A stretch of DNA of 64,000 nucleotides from positions 1 through 64,000 of the forward strand of contig JACPGE010000062.1 of the NCBI GenBank assembly GCA_016182605.1, given 5' to 3'. A program made the translations under genes and the position numbers. Position 1 is the stretch's first letter; every line of letters begins with the position of its first letter. The notes below the pieces were generated by a model. The model was not told where the DNA came from and ran no database searches. It was given only the letters and a program-made list of their open reading frames with translations. Positions 43,955 to 54,800 of this stretch are shown here, one piece after another. This DNA is from Candidatus Hydrogenedentota bacterium. GTDB lineage: Bacteria > Hydrogenedentota > Hydrogenedentia > Hydrogenedentales > JAEUWI01.

Positions 43955-45079
43955 TCAGGGCCGATCTTTCAATGCAGGCACGCTGCGCATTTTGGGCCCC
44001 TCGTAGATGCTAAGGGGACGGAAAATCCGGTCGTCTACTTTTTGTTCAAGGATGTGCGCGCTCCAGCCCGTGATCCGGGCTGCCACGAAGAGGGGGGTAT
44101 ATACGTCGATGGGGAGGTTGAGCAGGTAGTAGACCAATCCACAGGGATAGTCCACATTCGGAAAGATCTTCTTCTCCTCCACCATGGGCTTCTTGATGGC
44201 GTCATAGATCTCCATCCACACATCTGCCCCGAGCTGTTTTGCCAGTTCACGCAGTTTCTCTTCGAGAATGCGCGCCCGGTGATCGCCATTGCGGTACACG
44301 CGGTGGCCAAAGCCCATGATGAGCTGCTTTTTCGAGAGGGCTTCCCGCACCCAGGTGGCGGCCTCCTCGCCGGAGGTGAAGCGCTGCAACATGTCCATGG
44401 CCGCTTCATTGGCCCCGCCGTGAAGCGGCCCCTTCAGCGCGCCTATGCCCCCGACCACCGCGGAAACAATGTCGCTTCGCGTCGAGGTGATGACGCGCGC
44501 GGCGAAGGTGCTTGCGTTGAAATCGTGTTCCGCATAGAGCACGAGCGTCAGATCGACGATGCCGGCCTCCAGTTCGGTGGGCTCGGCTCCGTGACACATG
44601 TACAAGAGGTTCGCGGCATGGCCCAGGCCATCCTTGGCAGGCACGGGCTCCAGACCCTTCAAGAGACGGAAGCGCGCCGCGATGATAGAGGAGATTTGAG
44701 CAGTGAGCCAATAGGCGCGCTGCCGATCGGCTTCTTCCCCGTCGCCCCGGACGGGATCGAAGTGCCCGGTGAGCGAGACCATGCTTCGGAGCACATCCAT
44801 CATGTTCGCTTCTTTGGGAAGGGTGCGCAGCGCGCTGAGCACGGCATCCGGCAGCGTGGCGAACTTGTACAGCGTCTTCCGCGCCACCGCCAATTGGAGT
44901 TCGTTGGGCAATTCTCCATGGAGCAGGAGATAGGCCACTTCTTCGAAGCAGGTCTTCTGTGCCAGTTCCTGGATGGGATAGCCGCGATAGAGGAGTTCCC
45001 CCTGATCCACGCAGCCGATGGTCGTCCTGCCTGCGATTACCCCGGCGAGTCCCGGGCTGTACGATGGTGCTTCCGACAT
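43955..45079 (-). CDS. prpC: 2-Methylcitrate synthase
   Basis: Condenses propionyl-CoA with oxaloacetate to form 2-methylcitrate; cytoplasmic citrate-synthase fold, 374 residues. Active-site histidines and arginine are seen in HGGANEAAMDML and MGFGHRVYRNGDHRA, and the N-terminal GLAGVIAGRTTIGCVDQGELLYRGYPI is the short type II/prpC class. AAGGAG precedes the ATG. prpB lies 18 nt upstream, so both are one unit. Citrate synthase rather than methylcitrate synthase activity cannot be excluded by sequence alone, but prpB beside it makes PrpC likely. Confidence 0.9.
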   Translation of the reverse strand: MSEAPSYSPGLAGVIAGRTTIGCVDQGELLYRGYPIQELAQKTCFEEVAYLLLHGELPNELQLAVARKTLYKFATLPDAVLSALRTLPKEANMMDVLRSMVSLTGHFDPVRGDGEEADRQRAYWLTAQISSIIAARFRLLKGLEPVPAKDGLGHAANLLYMCHGAEPTELEAGIVDLTLVLYAEHDFNASTFAARVITSTRSDIVSAVVGGIGALKGPLHGGANEAAMDMLQRFTSGEEAATWVREALSKKQLIMGFGHRVYRNGDHRARILEEKLRELAKQLGADVWMEIYDAIKKPMVEEKKIFPNVDYPCGLVYYLLNLPIDVYTPLFVAARITGWSAHILEQKVDDRIFRPLSIYEGPKMRSVPALKDRP

Positions 45080-45097
45080 GATGGCCTTCTCCTTGCT

Positions 45098-45964
45098 TTA
45101 TTTCCGCTGGGCAGAGACCTGCGCCTCATAGCCCAGCAGGTCATACAATTCCTGGCGCGTCTGCATGGCGGGCAGCATGCGCTCTTGGGAGCCCTCTTCC
45201 TTCAGGCACTGCAACACGGACTCCATGGCCTTCATGGCCACCCGCTGCAAGGTCACCGGAAAGATGACCAGATTATAGCCCATGTCCGCGAACCGCTCCA
45301 CCGTAAAGTAGGGGGTCGCGCCGAACTCCGTCATATTCGCCAGCAGGGGCGCATGGATGTCTTTGGCGAAGCGGCGGAACTCGTCCTCTCCGCGGAGGGC
45401 CTCGGGGAAGATGGCGTCTGCCCCCGCGTCCAGATAGGCCTGCGCGCGCGCCACGGCGGCGTCATAACCGTCGACACTGCGGGCGTCCGTTCGGGCGATG
45501 AGGAGGAAGTCTTCGGAGTGGCGCGCGGCGCTTGCCGCGGCAATCTTTTCGCCGAACTCCGCCGCGGATACCAGTTGTTTGCCTTCGAGGTGGCCGCAAC
45601 GCTTGGGGAAGACCTGATCCTCCAAATGGACCCCGCTCACGCCCGCGTGCTCCAGCACCTGGATCGTGCGGATGGTGTTGTCCTTCTCGCCAAAGCCCGT
45701 GTCCGCATCGGCGATGATGGGCAGGGTGGTTACCTGGGCAATGCTCTGCGCGTGTTTCTCCGCCTCGGTCAGCGTCATGAGGCCGACATCCGGCACGCCG
45801 CCGACGGAATTGGCCAGCACGGCGCCGGAGAGGTAGATCGCCTCAAAGCCCATGCGCTCGATCAGCCGCGCGCTCAGCGCGTTTATAGCGCCGGGCAGCA
45901 CGACAGTGTGATCGGCCATAAGCGCCCGCAACGAGGCAGAACGCGCAGACGACGGGGTGAGCAT
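45098..45964 (-). CDS. prpB: 2-Methylisocitrate lyase
   Basis: Splits 2-methylisocitrate into pyruvate and succinate; cytoplasmic, Mg-dependent, 288 residues. The signature KRCGHLEGK holds the catalytic Cys, and DADTGFGE and HLEDQVFP give the metal site. PGAINALSARLIERMGFEAIYLSGA is typical of the isocitrate-lyase/PEP-mutase superfamily. GGGAGGGAT is a strong RBS. It opens the unit with prpC. Confidence 0.95.
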   Translation of the reverse strand: MLTPSSARSASLRALMADHTVVLPGAINALSARLIERMGFEAIYLSGAVLANSVGGVPDVGLMTLTEAEKHAQSIAQVTTLPIIADADTGFGEKDNTIRTIQVLEHAGVSGVHLEDQVFPKRCGHLEGKQLVSAAEFGEKIAAASAARHSEDFLLIARTDARSVDGYDAAVARAQAYLDAGADAIFPEALRGEDEFRRFAKDIHAPLLANMTEFGATPYFTVERFADMGYNLVIFPVTLQRVAMKAMESVLQCLKEEGSQERMLPAMQTRQELYDLLGYEAQVSAQRK

Positions 45965-45994
45965 GACAGGATCCCTCCCGAATTGGAAAGGCGG

Positions 45995-46023
45995 ATCATA
46001 GCATACTGGCCCGGGCGTTGAAA
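45995..46023 (-). promoter_or_regulatory. Sigma-70-like promoter of prpBC
   Basis: On the minus strand TTTCAA (46023-46018) and TATGAT (46000-45995; 5 of 6) are separated by exactly 17 bp. Confidence 0.5.
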
Positions 46024-46034
46024 CCCTGGGTTTC
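46020..46034. promoter_or_regulatory. Palindromic operator candidate at the prpB -35
   Basis: GAAACCC-T-GGGTTTC is a perfect 7-1-7 palindrome. Its left edge overlaps the -35 box of the predicted prpB promoter, an arrangement expected for a dimeric repressor or activator. Confidence 0.45.
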
Positions 46035-46039
46035 GAGGC

Positions 46040-47350
46040 TCAGGAGTTCACGTAGGTTTGAATGGACTCCCGGAGGGTCTTGAAGATCCAGGCGCGTTTC
46101 CCGGGATTGGTTTCCAGCAAGGTCAGGCGGAAGCCCTCGTGGGCGCACTGGAATCCTGTCAACGGCACGACGACGATGCCCGTGGCGCCCATGAGGTAAT
46201 AGACAAAACGCTTGTCGGGCGACACACCCTTGACAAGACCCTCTATGTGCGTCTTGATGGCCGCATTTTCGATGGGCAGCGTCTGGTGGCTCTTCAGCAC
46301 GCCCTCCTTGAACATGACGGTCTGATAGAAGGCGCCCCCGGGTTTATTGGCGACCACGCAGTCCAGTCCGGCGAAGGCAGTCTGCAGTTCATCCGCGCGG
46401 TCATTGAATATCGCGGCGCGGCGCTTGAGATGGTCCGGGTAGCGCTCATCCCCGAAGACGTGGGGGATCGACATCTGGGGCAGGGTGGTGGAGCAGACTT
46501 CGAGGCGCTTTGCTGCGAGGAGGCTGTTCACGTAGGTGGCGAAGTTCTCGTCCTTGCCGCGGTTGAGGATTTCGAGCCAGCCGCATCGGGAGCCCGGCCA
46601 GGGATATTCCTTGCTGATGCCGCGCATGGCCAGGGCGGGCACATCTTCGATCCACTGGCTCATGTGGAGGCGGGGATAGCCTTCGTAGACGATGTGCGAG
46701 TAGATCTCGTCGGAGATCATGAAAAGATCATATTCTTGGGCGATCTTGACGAATTCCTGCAGAAATTCACGGGGATAGACCGCGCCCGTGGGGTTGTCTG
46801 GCGTGAGCAGCAGGATTCCCGCGATGGAGTCGTTGTACTTGACCTTGTTCCGGATATCGTCCAGATTCGGCATCCATCCGTTGTAGGGATCGAGCTGGTA
46901 GGTGAGGTGGCCGTAGCCGGAGTGGGCGGCCTCCGCGGAACTGTGGGTGCTATAGGCGGGGGAGGGGCCCAGGATGCGCGCCTCGCGCTTCAAGAATCCA
47001 TAGACCCGCGCCACTGCGTCGCCCACGCCATTGAAGAAGAGGATGTCATCCGGGGTGATCGCGATGCCGTTTTCCCGCTCATTCACCTTCGACGCAAGAA
47101 ACTCCCGCGTCTCGATGACGCCTGCAGTGTCGCAGTAGCCCCAAGACTTGGGATTGTCGAGCAAGCCATGAAGAATCTCTGAAATCCACGGGGCGACCGT
47201 CTCGCCCTTTTCGATGGGATCGCCGATGTTTTCCCAGGTGATGGGCAGTCCCATGTCGCGGATCTTGCGGGCCACCGCCACGATCTCGCGAATCTCGTAG
47301 CTCAGGTTGCCGGCGCCTTCGTGTACTATGCTGCGTCTCATGATATCCAT
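46040..47350 (-). CDS. PLP-dependent aminotransferase class I/II
   Basis: A 436-residue fold-type I aminotransferase. The Schiff-base lysine is in MRGISKEYPWPGSRCGW, and GVGDAVARVYGFL, TPDNPTGAVYPREFL and FMISDEIYSHIVYEGYP are the usual PLP-binding motifs. N-terminal ITWENIGDPIEKGETVAPWI recalls alanine/aspartate aminotransferase-like enzymes, but the amino donor cannot be fixed. Two in-frame ATGs are possible (47350, 47341). It lies downstream of prpB's promoter region, on the same strand. Confidence 0.9.
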   Translation of the reverse strand: MDIMRRSIVHEGAGNLSYEIREIVAVARKIRDMGLPITWENIGDPIEKGETVAPWISEILHGLLDNPKSWGYCDTAGVIETREFLASKVNERENGIAITPDDILFFNGVGDAVARVYGFLKREARILGPSPAYSTHSSAEAAHSGYGHLTYQLDPYNGWMPNLDDIRNKVKYNDSIAGILLLTPDNPTGAVYPREFLQEFVKIAQEYDLFMISDEIYSHIVYEGYPRLHMSQWIEDVPALAMRGISKEYPWPGSRCGWLEILNRGKDENFATYVNSLLAAKRLEVCSTTLPQMSIPHVFGDERYPDHLKRRAAIFNDRADELQTAFAGLDCVVANKPGGAFYQTVMFKEGVLKSHQTLPIENAAIKTHIEGLVKGVSPDKRFVYYLMGATGIVVVPLTGFQCAHEGFRLTLLETNPGKRAWIFKTLRESIQTYVNS

Positions 47351-47554
47351 CCCGGTGGCAATGTAAGTAATGGTTTAACACAGGGTCATGCGCATCTTGA
47401 TCCTGCATTGGCCCGGAGAGTTGCATCACTCCCGCAGGGGCGAAGAAGGGGAAATCAAGCCAGCGTGCCCATGTGAAGAGGGCATATGATAGCCGCATAC
47501 CGGGTGAAATTCAAAGAAACACGGCCCATCGCGCCCGTGCAGCCCCCGATGGGT

Positions 47555-48529
47555 TCAGCCGCGCCGATCGATATAGATGCCCTGGGCCGCGCTGCCCGAC
47601 AGGGCGTTCTGCCGCAGGTGAGAGAGGGTTTCGAAAAGTTCCCGGAAACTGATGTTGCTGTTGGCCTCCCGTGTGGTCACGCAAATCAGCACGTTCAGAT
47701 CCACCGGCCGGTCCGTCACCAGTTTGATATCAAGCGTGGAACTGAGCTTCGGCACATGCTTTTGCCACATCTCCTGGATGAGCTGGCAATATCTTTCGGC
47801 GGCCTGCGGCTCCATCATGCACACAAAGTGCCCGCCGCCCATGTGTCCCACGGCATAAAACTGGGCCTCCATTTCCTTGCCGCACAGATGCAGGCAGCGC
47901 GCGAAATGACGCAATGCCTTCGCGCGTGCTTCCGCGCCGTTGCGCTTGGCGAACTCCTGGATGCCCCCCAGTTCCACATAGGCCAGACTGAAGGTGTTCC
48001 GGCGCGAAATGGCCCGCTGAATGCGCAGCTTCATGTCGTGCGGCCCCGGCAGAGCGGTCTGCTCATCCACCAGCCGTTCCTGGGAATTGGAGGCGAGCAG
48101 GCGCTCAACGCGCTTGGCGAGATCGCGCATGTTAAACGGCTTGGTTACATAGTCGTCCGCGCCCTGTGCCAGGCCATGGTCGATCTCTTCGCTGTCGGTC
48201 ATGGCAGAAATGAGGATGATCGGCAGGGAATACAACTCGGCGTTTGCCCGTATCTTGCGGCACAATTCAAAACCCGAGACCCCCGGCAGCATCACATCCA
48301 GGATGAGGAGATCGGGCGCCGTGCTGTTTATCGCCTGCACTGCCCGTTCCGCAGTCGGCTCGGAGACACACGTGTGGCCGTCGGCCTTCAACTGTGTCCG
48401 GATTGCCTCACACATCCGCGCATCGTCGTCGACTATCAGGATATTGGCCAAACTTCTACTCCACTTACCTGTATGTACTTCCGGTGGCACAGTGGTACTC
48501 CCTTGTACCGTATACTTGCGGGCGGGCAT
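47555..48529 (-). CDS. Response regulator with degenerate GGDEF domain
   Basis: A receiver domain (residues about 30-150; ILIVDDDARM, phospho-acceptor in LLILDVMLPGVSG, lysine in YVTKPFN) is fused to a GGDEF-like domain. The latter's catalytic signature reads GGGHF (AVGHMGGGHFVCMM) instead of GGDEF, so diguanylate cyclase activity is unlikely. The start is unclear: ATG at 48529, or a TTG at 48451 which begins LANILIVDDD directly. No kinase or c-di-GMP partner is adjacent. Confidence 0.82.
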   Translation of the reverse strand: MPARKYTVQGSTTVPPEVHTGKWSRSLANILIVDDDARMCEAIRTQLKADGHTCVSEPTAERAVQAINSTAPDLLILDVMLPGVSGFELCRKIRANAELYSLPIILISAMTDSEEIDHGLAQGADDYVTKPFNMRDLAKRVERLLASNSQERLVDEQTALPGPHDMKLRIQRAISRRNTFSLAYVELGGIQEFAKRNGAEARAKALRHFARCLHLCGKEMEAQFYAVGHMGGGHFVCMMEPQAAERYCQLIQEMWQKHVPKLSSTLDIKLVTDRPVDLNVLICVTTREANSNISFRELFETLSHLRQNALSGSAAQGIYIDRRG

Positions 48530-48835
48530 CCCCGTGGAGACCTTCAGACGGGGATACCGCCTATCCTTGGTCTACGGTCGGCGATAACCGCCAGCAGGCA
48601 CGCTCTTAGATCCTACCTTATCGTAAAAGTACACTGCAAAATGGGTGCTGTCAATAGCTGGAGGGGGGGTAACGCGAAAAAAATTGTAATGCCGCCAATC
48701 GTCAAGCGGCCCATGCTCGCTTTGAGACGGCAAGTTTCTTGGGTATTTCATCATTTTATTCCCGCCCTTGTCCTCGTTGAGACTCCCTCTGCTATAATCG
48801 CACTGGCTTTAAGTACTGGATTCACGGGAGGTTGA
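48530..48835. other. Intergenic region before the NRPS
   Basis: About 300 nt, AT-richer than the surroundings, with GCCGC/GCGGC arms near 48692-48711 and no supportable gene. It carries a probable promoter for the NRPS (48768-48798) and presumably that of the divergent response regulator. Confidence 0.6.
48768..48798 (+). promoter_or_regulatory. Promoter of the NRPS gene
   Basis: TATAAT (48793-48798) matches perfectly; TTGTCC (48768-48773) is 19 bp upstream. GGGAGG (48826-48831) is the RBS for the ATG at 48836. Confidence 0.45.
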
Positions 48836-51800
48836 ATGGCACCTGTTTCGCACCTTGATCTGGCCGATCCCGCGCGCTGCCTCCATCAGCGCTTCGAAAC
48901 TTGGGCAGATCGTACCCCCGATCGCACGGCCCTTCGATTTCAGGGACGGCAGATCGCCTATGCGGATCTCGATGCCCAAGCCAACCGTCTAGCGCATCTT
49001 CTTGTTGCCAAAGGGGTTGTGAAAGAAACGCTCGTGGGGCTGTGCCTGGATCGATCGGAACAAACCCTGGTCGCCATTCTGGCCGTGCTCAAGGCCCGCG
49101 GAGCCTATGTTCCGCTCGATCCGGTCTACCCGGAAGAGCGGATCCAGCTTATTCTCCAGGACGCGGGATGTCCGGTTGTGATTACCCAGCGGGCCCTGCG
49201 AGACAAGCTCGGCCACATCCACACCGCTCAGGTTCTGGTCCTGGAGGAGATCGCGGCGGAACTGGACGCCCAATCGGAAAGCAATTTGAACCTGCCCGCG
49301 GATCCCCAGGATCTTGCGTATGTCATTTATACATCAGGCTCGACGGGCACGCCCAAGGGTGTCTTGATTACTCACCACAATGTGATGCGCCTGATGGATC
49401 AGTGCGCGCCCTGGTACCAGTTCAATGATACCGACGTGTGGCCCCTCTTCCATTCCTATGCCTTCGACATGTCCGTCTGGGAGATCTGGGGCGCATTCAT
49501 GTATGGCGGGGTGCTCGTGGTCGTTGGCTACCAGGAAAGCCGTTCGCCGGCGGAGTTTTACGCGCTCCTGGTCCGCGAAGGCGTAACCATGTTGAATCAA
49601 ACGCCCTCTGCCTTTCACCAGATCGTGGAGTACGAGAAGCAGCTTCCGCCGGACAGATATGTCCACTCCCTGCGCTTCGTGACCTTTGGCGGCGAGATTC
49701 TGGATTTCCCGGGGCTGCGCCCGTGGCTCGAGCGGCACGGCGACCAGCATCCCGTCCTTGTGAACAAATACGGGATCACCGAAACGACAGTGCACAACAC
49801 CTACCGTCCTGTTCGCATGGAAGACTGTTACGACGGCGCCCCCAGTCTCATCGGCGTGCCCATACCCGACTTGCAGATTTACGTCTTGGACAGCGAGATG
49901 CGCGAAGTGGGCGTAAATGAAACGGGGGAGATCTATGTGGGGGGGCCGGGTCTCGGCAGGGGATACCTCAACCGCGCGGAACTGACGGCCGAGCGCTTCC
50001 TGCAAAATCCTTTCGATCCTTCAGGCGCGGGCCGTCTCTATAAATCGGGCGATCTTGTGTGCCGGCTGCCGAATGGCGAGTTGGCCTGCAGGGGCCGCAT
50101 CGATCATCAGATCAAGATTCGGGGCTTTCGCGTTGAGCTGGGCGAGATAGAATCGGTCATTGGCGCCTGTCCAGAAGTGCAAAAGGTTTCCGTGGAGGCG
50201 CGCAATGGCGGGGGAGACGTTTTCCTGATCGCCTATTACAGCGCAGCCGGGACGGTGCCCCCCCAGAAGCTGCGGGAACACGTCTCCCGCAAACTCCCCC
50301 CCTACATGGTGCCTGGCCGCTTTCAACAGGTGGAACGCTTCCCCCTTACGCCCAACGGGAAGATCGATCGCAAGGCGCTTGCCGCCATGATGGCCGATCG
50401 GGTTGAGAGCGGGACCTTACCCACATCCTCGAATCCAACCGAAAAGGCCTTGATCGGCTGTTGGGCGGAACTGCTGCCGGTCTCCACGTTTGGCCTCGAC
50501 GATTCCTTCTTCGATCTGGGCGGGCACTCGCTCTCCGCCACGCGCCTGATGTTTCTCGTGCAAGAGCGGCTTGGCATCGACATGCCTTGGACGTGTGTCT
50601 TCGGGCGCCCCACGATACGCCTGCTGGCGGCCCACCTCGAAGAACTCCGGAAGAACCGCGCCGCACTGCCCGTTCTGCCGCCGCTCGTGCGGGTCCCGCG
50701 TTCGGGCCCGCCGCCCCTGTCGCTGCCGCAACAACGGCTGTGGTATCTCGACAAATTTGAGCCGGGGCAGGCCGTCTACAACACCGCGTTTGTGATTCAC
50801 ATCCAGGGGCCGCTGGATGTGCGTTCGCTCGAAAGCAGCCTGAACGGGATCGTAGCGCGCCACGAGGTGTTGCGGACCACCTTCTCCGAGGAGCAGGGGA
50901 CTCCGTTCCAGATAATTGCTCCGGTTGCCCCCTTTACGCTGCCCGTGCAGAACCTTGGAGAGTTTCCGGCGTTTCAACGGGGCGGAGAAGCCCTGCGTGC
51001 CATCGCCGCGGAAGCGGAGCTTCCTTATGATCTGGCGGCAGGACCATTGCGCCGTTTCACGCTCTATGCGCTGGAAGAGAACCGGCACATACTCGGCGCC
51101 CATTTTCACCATATCGTTTTTGACGGTCTTTCTCTGGGCGTGTTCTTGCGTGAACTCGCGGCGCGCTACGATGCCGTGCGCAACGGTGGAAGCGCGCCAG
51201 GCGAATTGCCAATCCAGTACGCCGATTTCGCCTGCTATCAACAGCAATGCCTTGAATTGGGCGTCTGGAACGAGGACCTCGCGTATTGGAGAACGCAGCT
51301 TCCCGACGGTGTGCCCGCCCTGGATTTGCCCGTTGACCTGCCGCGTGCCGCGGCGCAACGCCATGACGGAGGCAACCTCACCCGGCGCCTCTCCCGCACG
51401 CTGAGTCATGAACTGCGCGCCTTGAGCCGCAATGCCCAGGTTACCATCAACACCACCCTGCTCACGGCATGGAAGGTTCTTCTGTACCGCTACACCGGGC
51501 AGACGGATATCGCCGCCGGCGCCGCCGTGGCAGGCAGGGATCGTGCCGGGCTGGATGGCCTCATCGGCTTCTTCGTCAATACCGTCGTTTTGCGCTCGGA
51601 CCTCGGCGGCGGCCCCAGTTTCGCGGACTTGCTTGTCCGGGAGCATACGGCCGCCATGGCGGCCTACGCGCACGGAGGCCTGCCTTTTGAACGGATGATC
51701 GCGGGGATCCGGCCCGATCGCAACGCATCGCAACCGGCTATGCTGCAGGTGATGTTCGCGGGCCAGGATTCGCCCATCGAAGGCATGGAATGCGGCGGCC

Positions 51801-54800
51801 TCTCCTATTCCGCCGAGGAATACTTCAACAAGACGGCCAAGTTCGAATTGACGCTGTTTTTCTTCGACCGGGAGGATGGCCTCACCCTCTTGCTGGAATA
51901 CAACACCGGTCTTTTCCTGGAGTCCACCGCGTTACGCATGCTGGATCACCTGGAGACGCTGCTCCAGGCCGCGGCGGCCCATCCGGAGCATTCCATCGAT
52001 CGCCTGCCCCTGCTTGCGGCATCGGAATCGCAACGCATACTTCACGAGTGGAGCGGCGCGCCGAGCCCCTTCCCAAGGGAGCAACCGCTCGCCGCACTTT
52101 TCGAAGCCCAGGCGGCCAAAGCCCCGGATGCGTGTGCCATATCGATGGAGGGGCGCGCAACAACCTACGCTTCCCTGAATGCATCGGCAAACCGTCTCGC
52201 CCACTACCTCGTGCGAAACGGAGTGAAACCCGGCGATCTGGTGGGTGTTTGCATGGAGCGCAGCCCCGGCATGGTTGCCGCCGTGCTTGCCATACTCAAG
52301 GCGGGCGGGGCATACGTGCCCCTGGATCCCGACGCGCCCGGCAAGCGCATACAGACCATGGTGGAGGACTCCGCTATACGTCTTGTGCTCACGGGCCAGC
52401 AGTGGCAGGCATGTCTTTCCGGCTGCAATGTGGAGATGCTCGATCTCCAGGCCGAAAACGGGGACATCGATAAGGAGAGCCCGGAAAACCTCCCGGTGAA
52501 CGCTAACGGCGAGTCCCTGGCCTATGTGCTTTACACCTCGGGCTCCACCGGTGTTCCCAAAGGTGTCTGTATCCCGCAGCGTGCCGTCGCGCGGCTGGTC
52601 CTGAATACCGGCTATTGCCAGCTTGGCCCGGATTCGCGGGTGGCCCACCTCTCGAATGTGGCCTTTGACGCCGCCACCTTTGAACTCTGGGGGCCCCTGC
52701 TCAATGGCGGGCGTATTGTGGTCATCGAGAAGCACGTCGCGATCGCCCCTGCGGACCTTGCCAGCGCATTGCGCAAGGAAGGCATTACCGCCCTGTTCGT
52801 GACCGCTGCATTGTTCAACCGCCTCATTGGCGTGCGCCCGGACATCTTTGCCAGCGTGGAGACGGTCATGACGGGCGGCGAAGCCCTGGACCCCCACTGG
52901 ATTCGCGCCGCCCTCAATGGCGGGGGCGCGCCGGCCCGGCTGCTCAATGGTTATGGCCCCACCGAAACCACCACCTTCGCCACGTGGCATCTCATCGATC
53001 ATGTGGCCGGAAACGCCCGTGCCATTCCCATTGGCCGGCCCATTGCGAACACCCGGGTCTATGTGCTCGACAAGTGCCTGCAGCCGGTGCCCGTGGGCGT
53101 GCCAGGAGAACTCTACATCGGTGGTGACGGCGTCGCCCTGGGCTATCTGAACCGGCCAGCGCTGAATGCGGAACGTTTCATAGAGAATCCTTTCGTGCCC
53201 GGCGGCGGCCGCCTGTACAGAACCGGCGACTTGGTGCGATGGCTGCCCGATGGCGCCATAGACTTTCTTGGCCGGCTGGACAACCAGATCAAGCTGCGGG
53301 GCTTCCGCATAGAGCTGGGCGAGATCGAAACGGTCTTGCTGCGGCATGGCGCGGTACAAGAAGCCGCCGTACTGGTTCGCGAAGGCGATGCGGAAGACCG
53401 GCGTCTGGTGGCCTATGTGGTTGCGAAGGAAGGCGCCACGCTCACGCGGCAGGAACTGATAGACTCCGCATCCGAGCGCCTTCCGGGATACATGGTGCCG
53501 CGGCACATTGTCATGCTCGACCACCTGCCCCTGAACCGCAACGGAAAGCTGGATCGCGCCCTTCTGCCCAATCCGCTCTTGACGCAGCCAATCATGCATC
53601 ACTCCAGGGAAGAGCGCACCGCGGATACGAGCCTGGAACGCGCCATCGCCGGGACGTGGGCGCGTTTCCTGGGCGTCGAAGACCTGAAGGCCACGGACAA
53701 TTTCTTTGAACTGGGCGGATATTCGCTGATGGCGATTCGCGTGGCCACGGTGCTGAGTGAGCGGCTCGGATGCGAAGTTCCGCTGCGCGAACTCTTCGAG
53801 TACCGGACGCCGGCCCAGTTGGCTGCGCGGATACAGATCCTGATGGCGAACGGCGGGCAGGCGGATGCGCCCGCGAGGGATCTCTCCAAGCGCCTCCAGA
53901 TTCGATTGGTGACCCTGCAGAAGGGCCGGCGCAAGCCCTTCTTCTGCATTACCGGCGCCGGCGATGTCGCGGGTTCCTATGGGCCGCTGGTCTCGCACCT
54001 CGATCCCGATCAGCCTTTCCATGGCTTTCCGGATCCGCAGCTCGATGTAACGTACGACGTCTTCCCCACGGTCGAGGAACTCGCCGTGCATTATATCGCC
54101 GCCATTAAATCGGTGCAGCCCCAAGGGCCGTATCTGCTGGGCGGCTATTCGTTTGGAGGCATGGTCTCCTTCGAGATGTCGCGGCAGCTCATTGCGGCGG
54201 GCGAACAGGTGGGGCTGCTGGTGATGATCGATACCAACGCTTTCCCGGAACGCCTGAAGGTGCAACGCTGGTCGCCACAGGCATGGCCCATTCTCTTTAA
54301 CAAAGTCCGCGTCCGGATGCTCATGGTATACCACACCTTTCCCAATATTCTCGGTTACGTGCGCGATATCGGGCGTCTGCTGCTTTCCGGGGGCGCTCCC
54401 GAAGTGGAGGGATGTTCACGCCCGACGGCGAAAGAGTATCTGCGGTGGATCTGGCACGACATTTCCAACCAGTATTTCATGAAGCAGGCGGGCTTCGTAA
54501 AACCCCGCTTCGCAGACGCGCGCCTCAGCATGATCTATCAGCCGTGGGTGCGCCGTGTCACAAACACCATGTCCTCTAGCATTGCGGCCATGCAGGTTTA
54601 CAAAATGCAGCCCGTCGATGTCCGCGTGACGCTTATGCGCGTGGCTCATGATCCCTGGCGCGGCGCCAGGCGCGATCCCACGCTGGGGTGGGGGCGCTTC
54701 GCAACCCGGGGCGTGGACGTGCATGTCGTGGATGGCAACCATATGGTGCTTTTGCAACAGCCCTTCGTGAAGTCGCTGGCCCGCGAACTCCAGACCTGTC

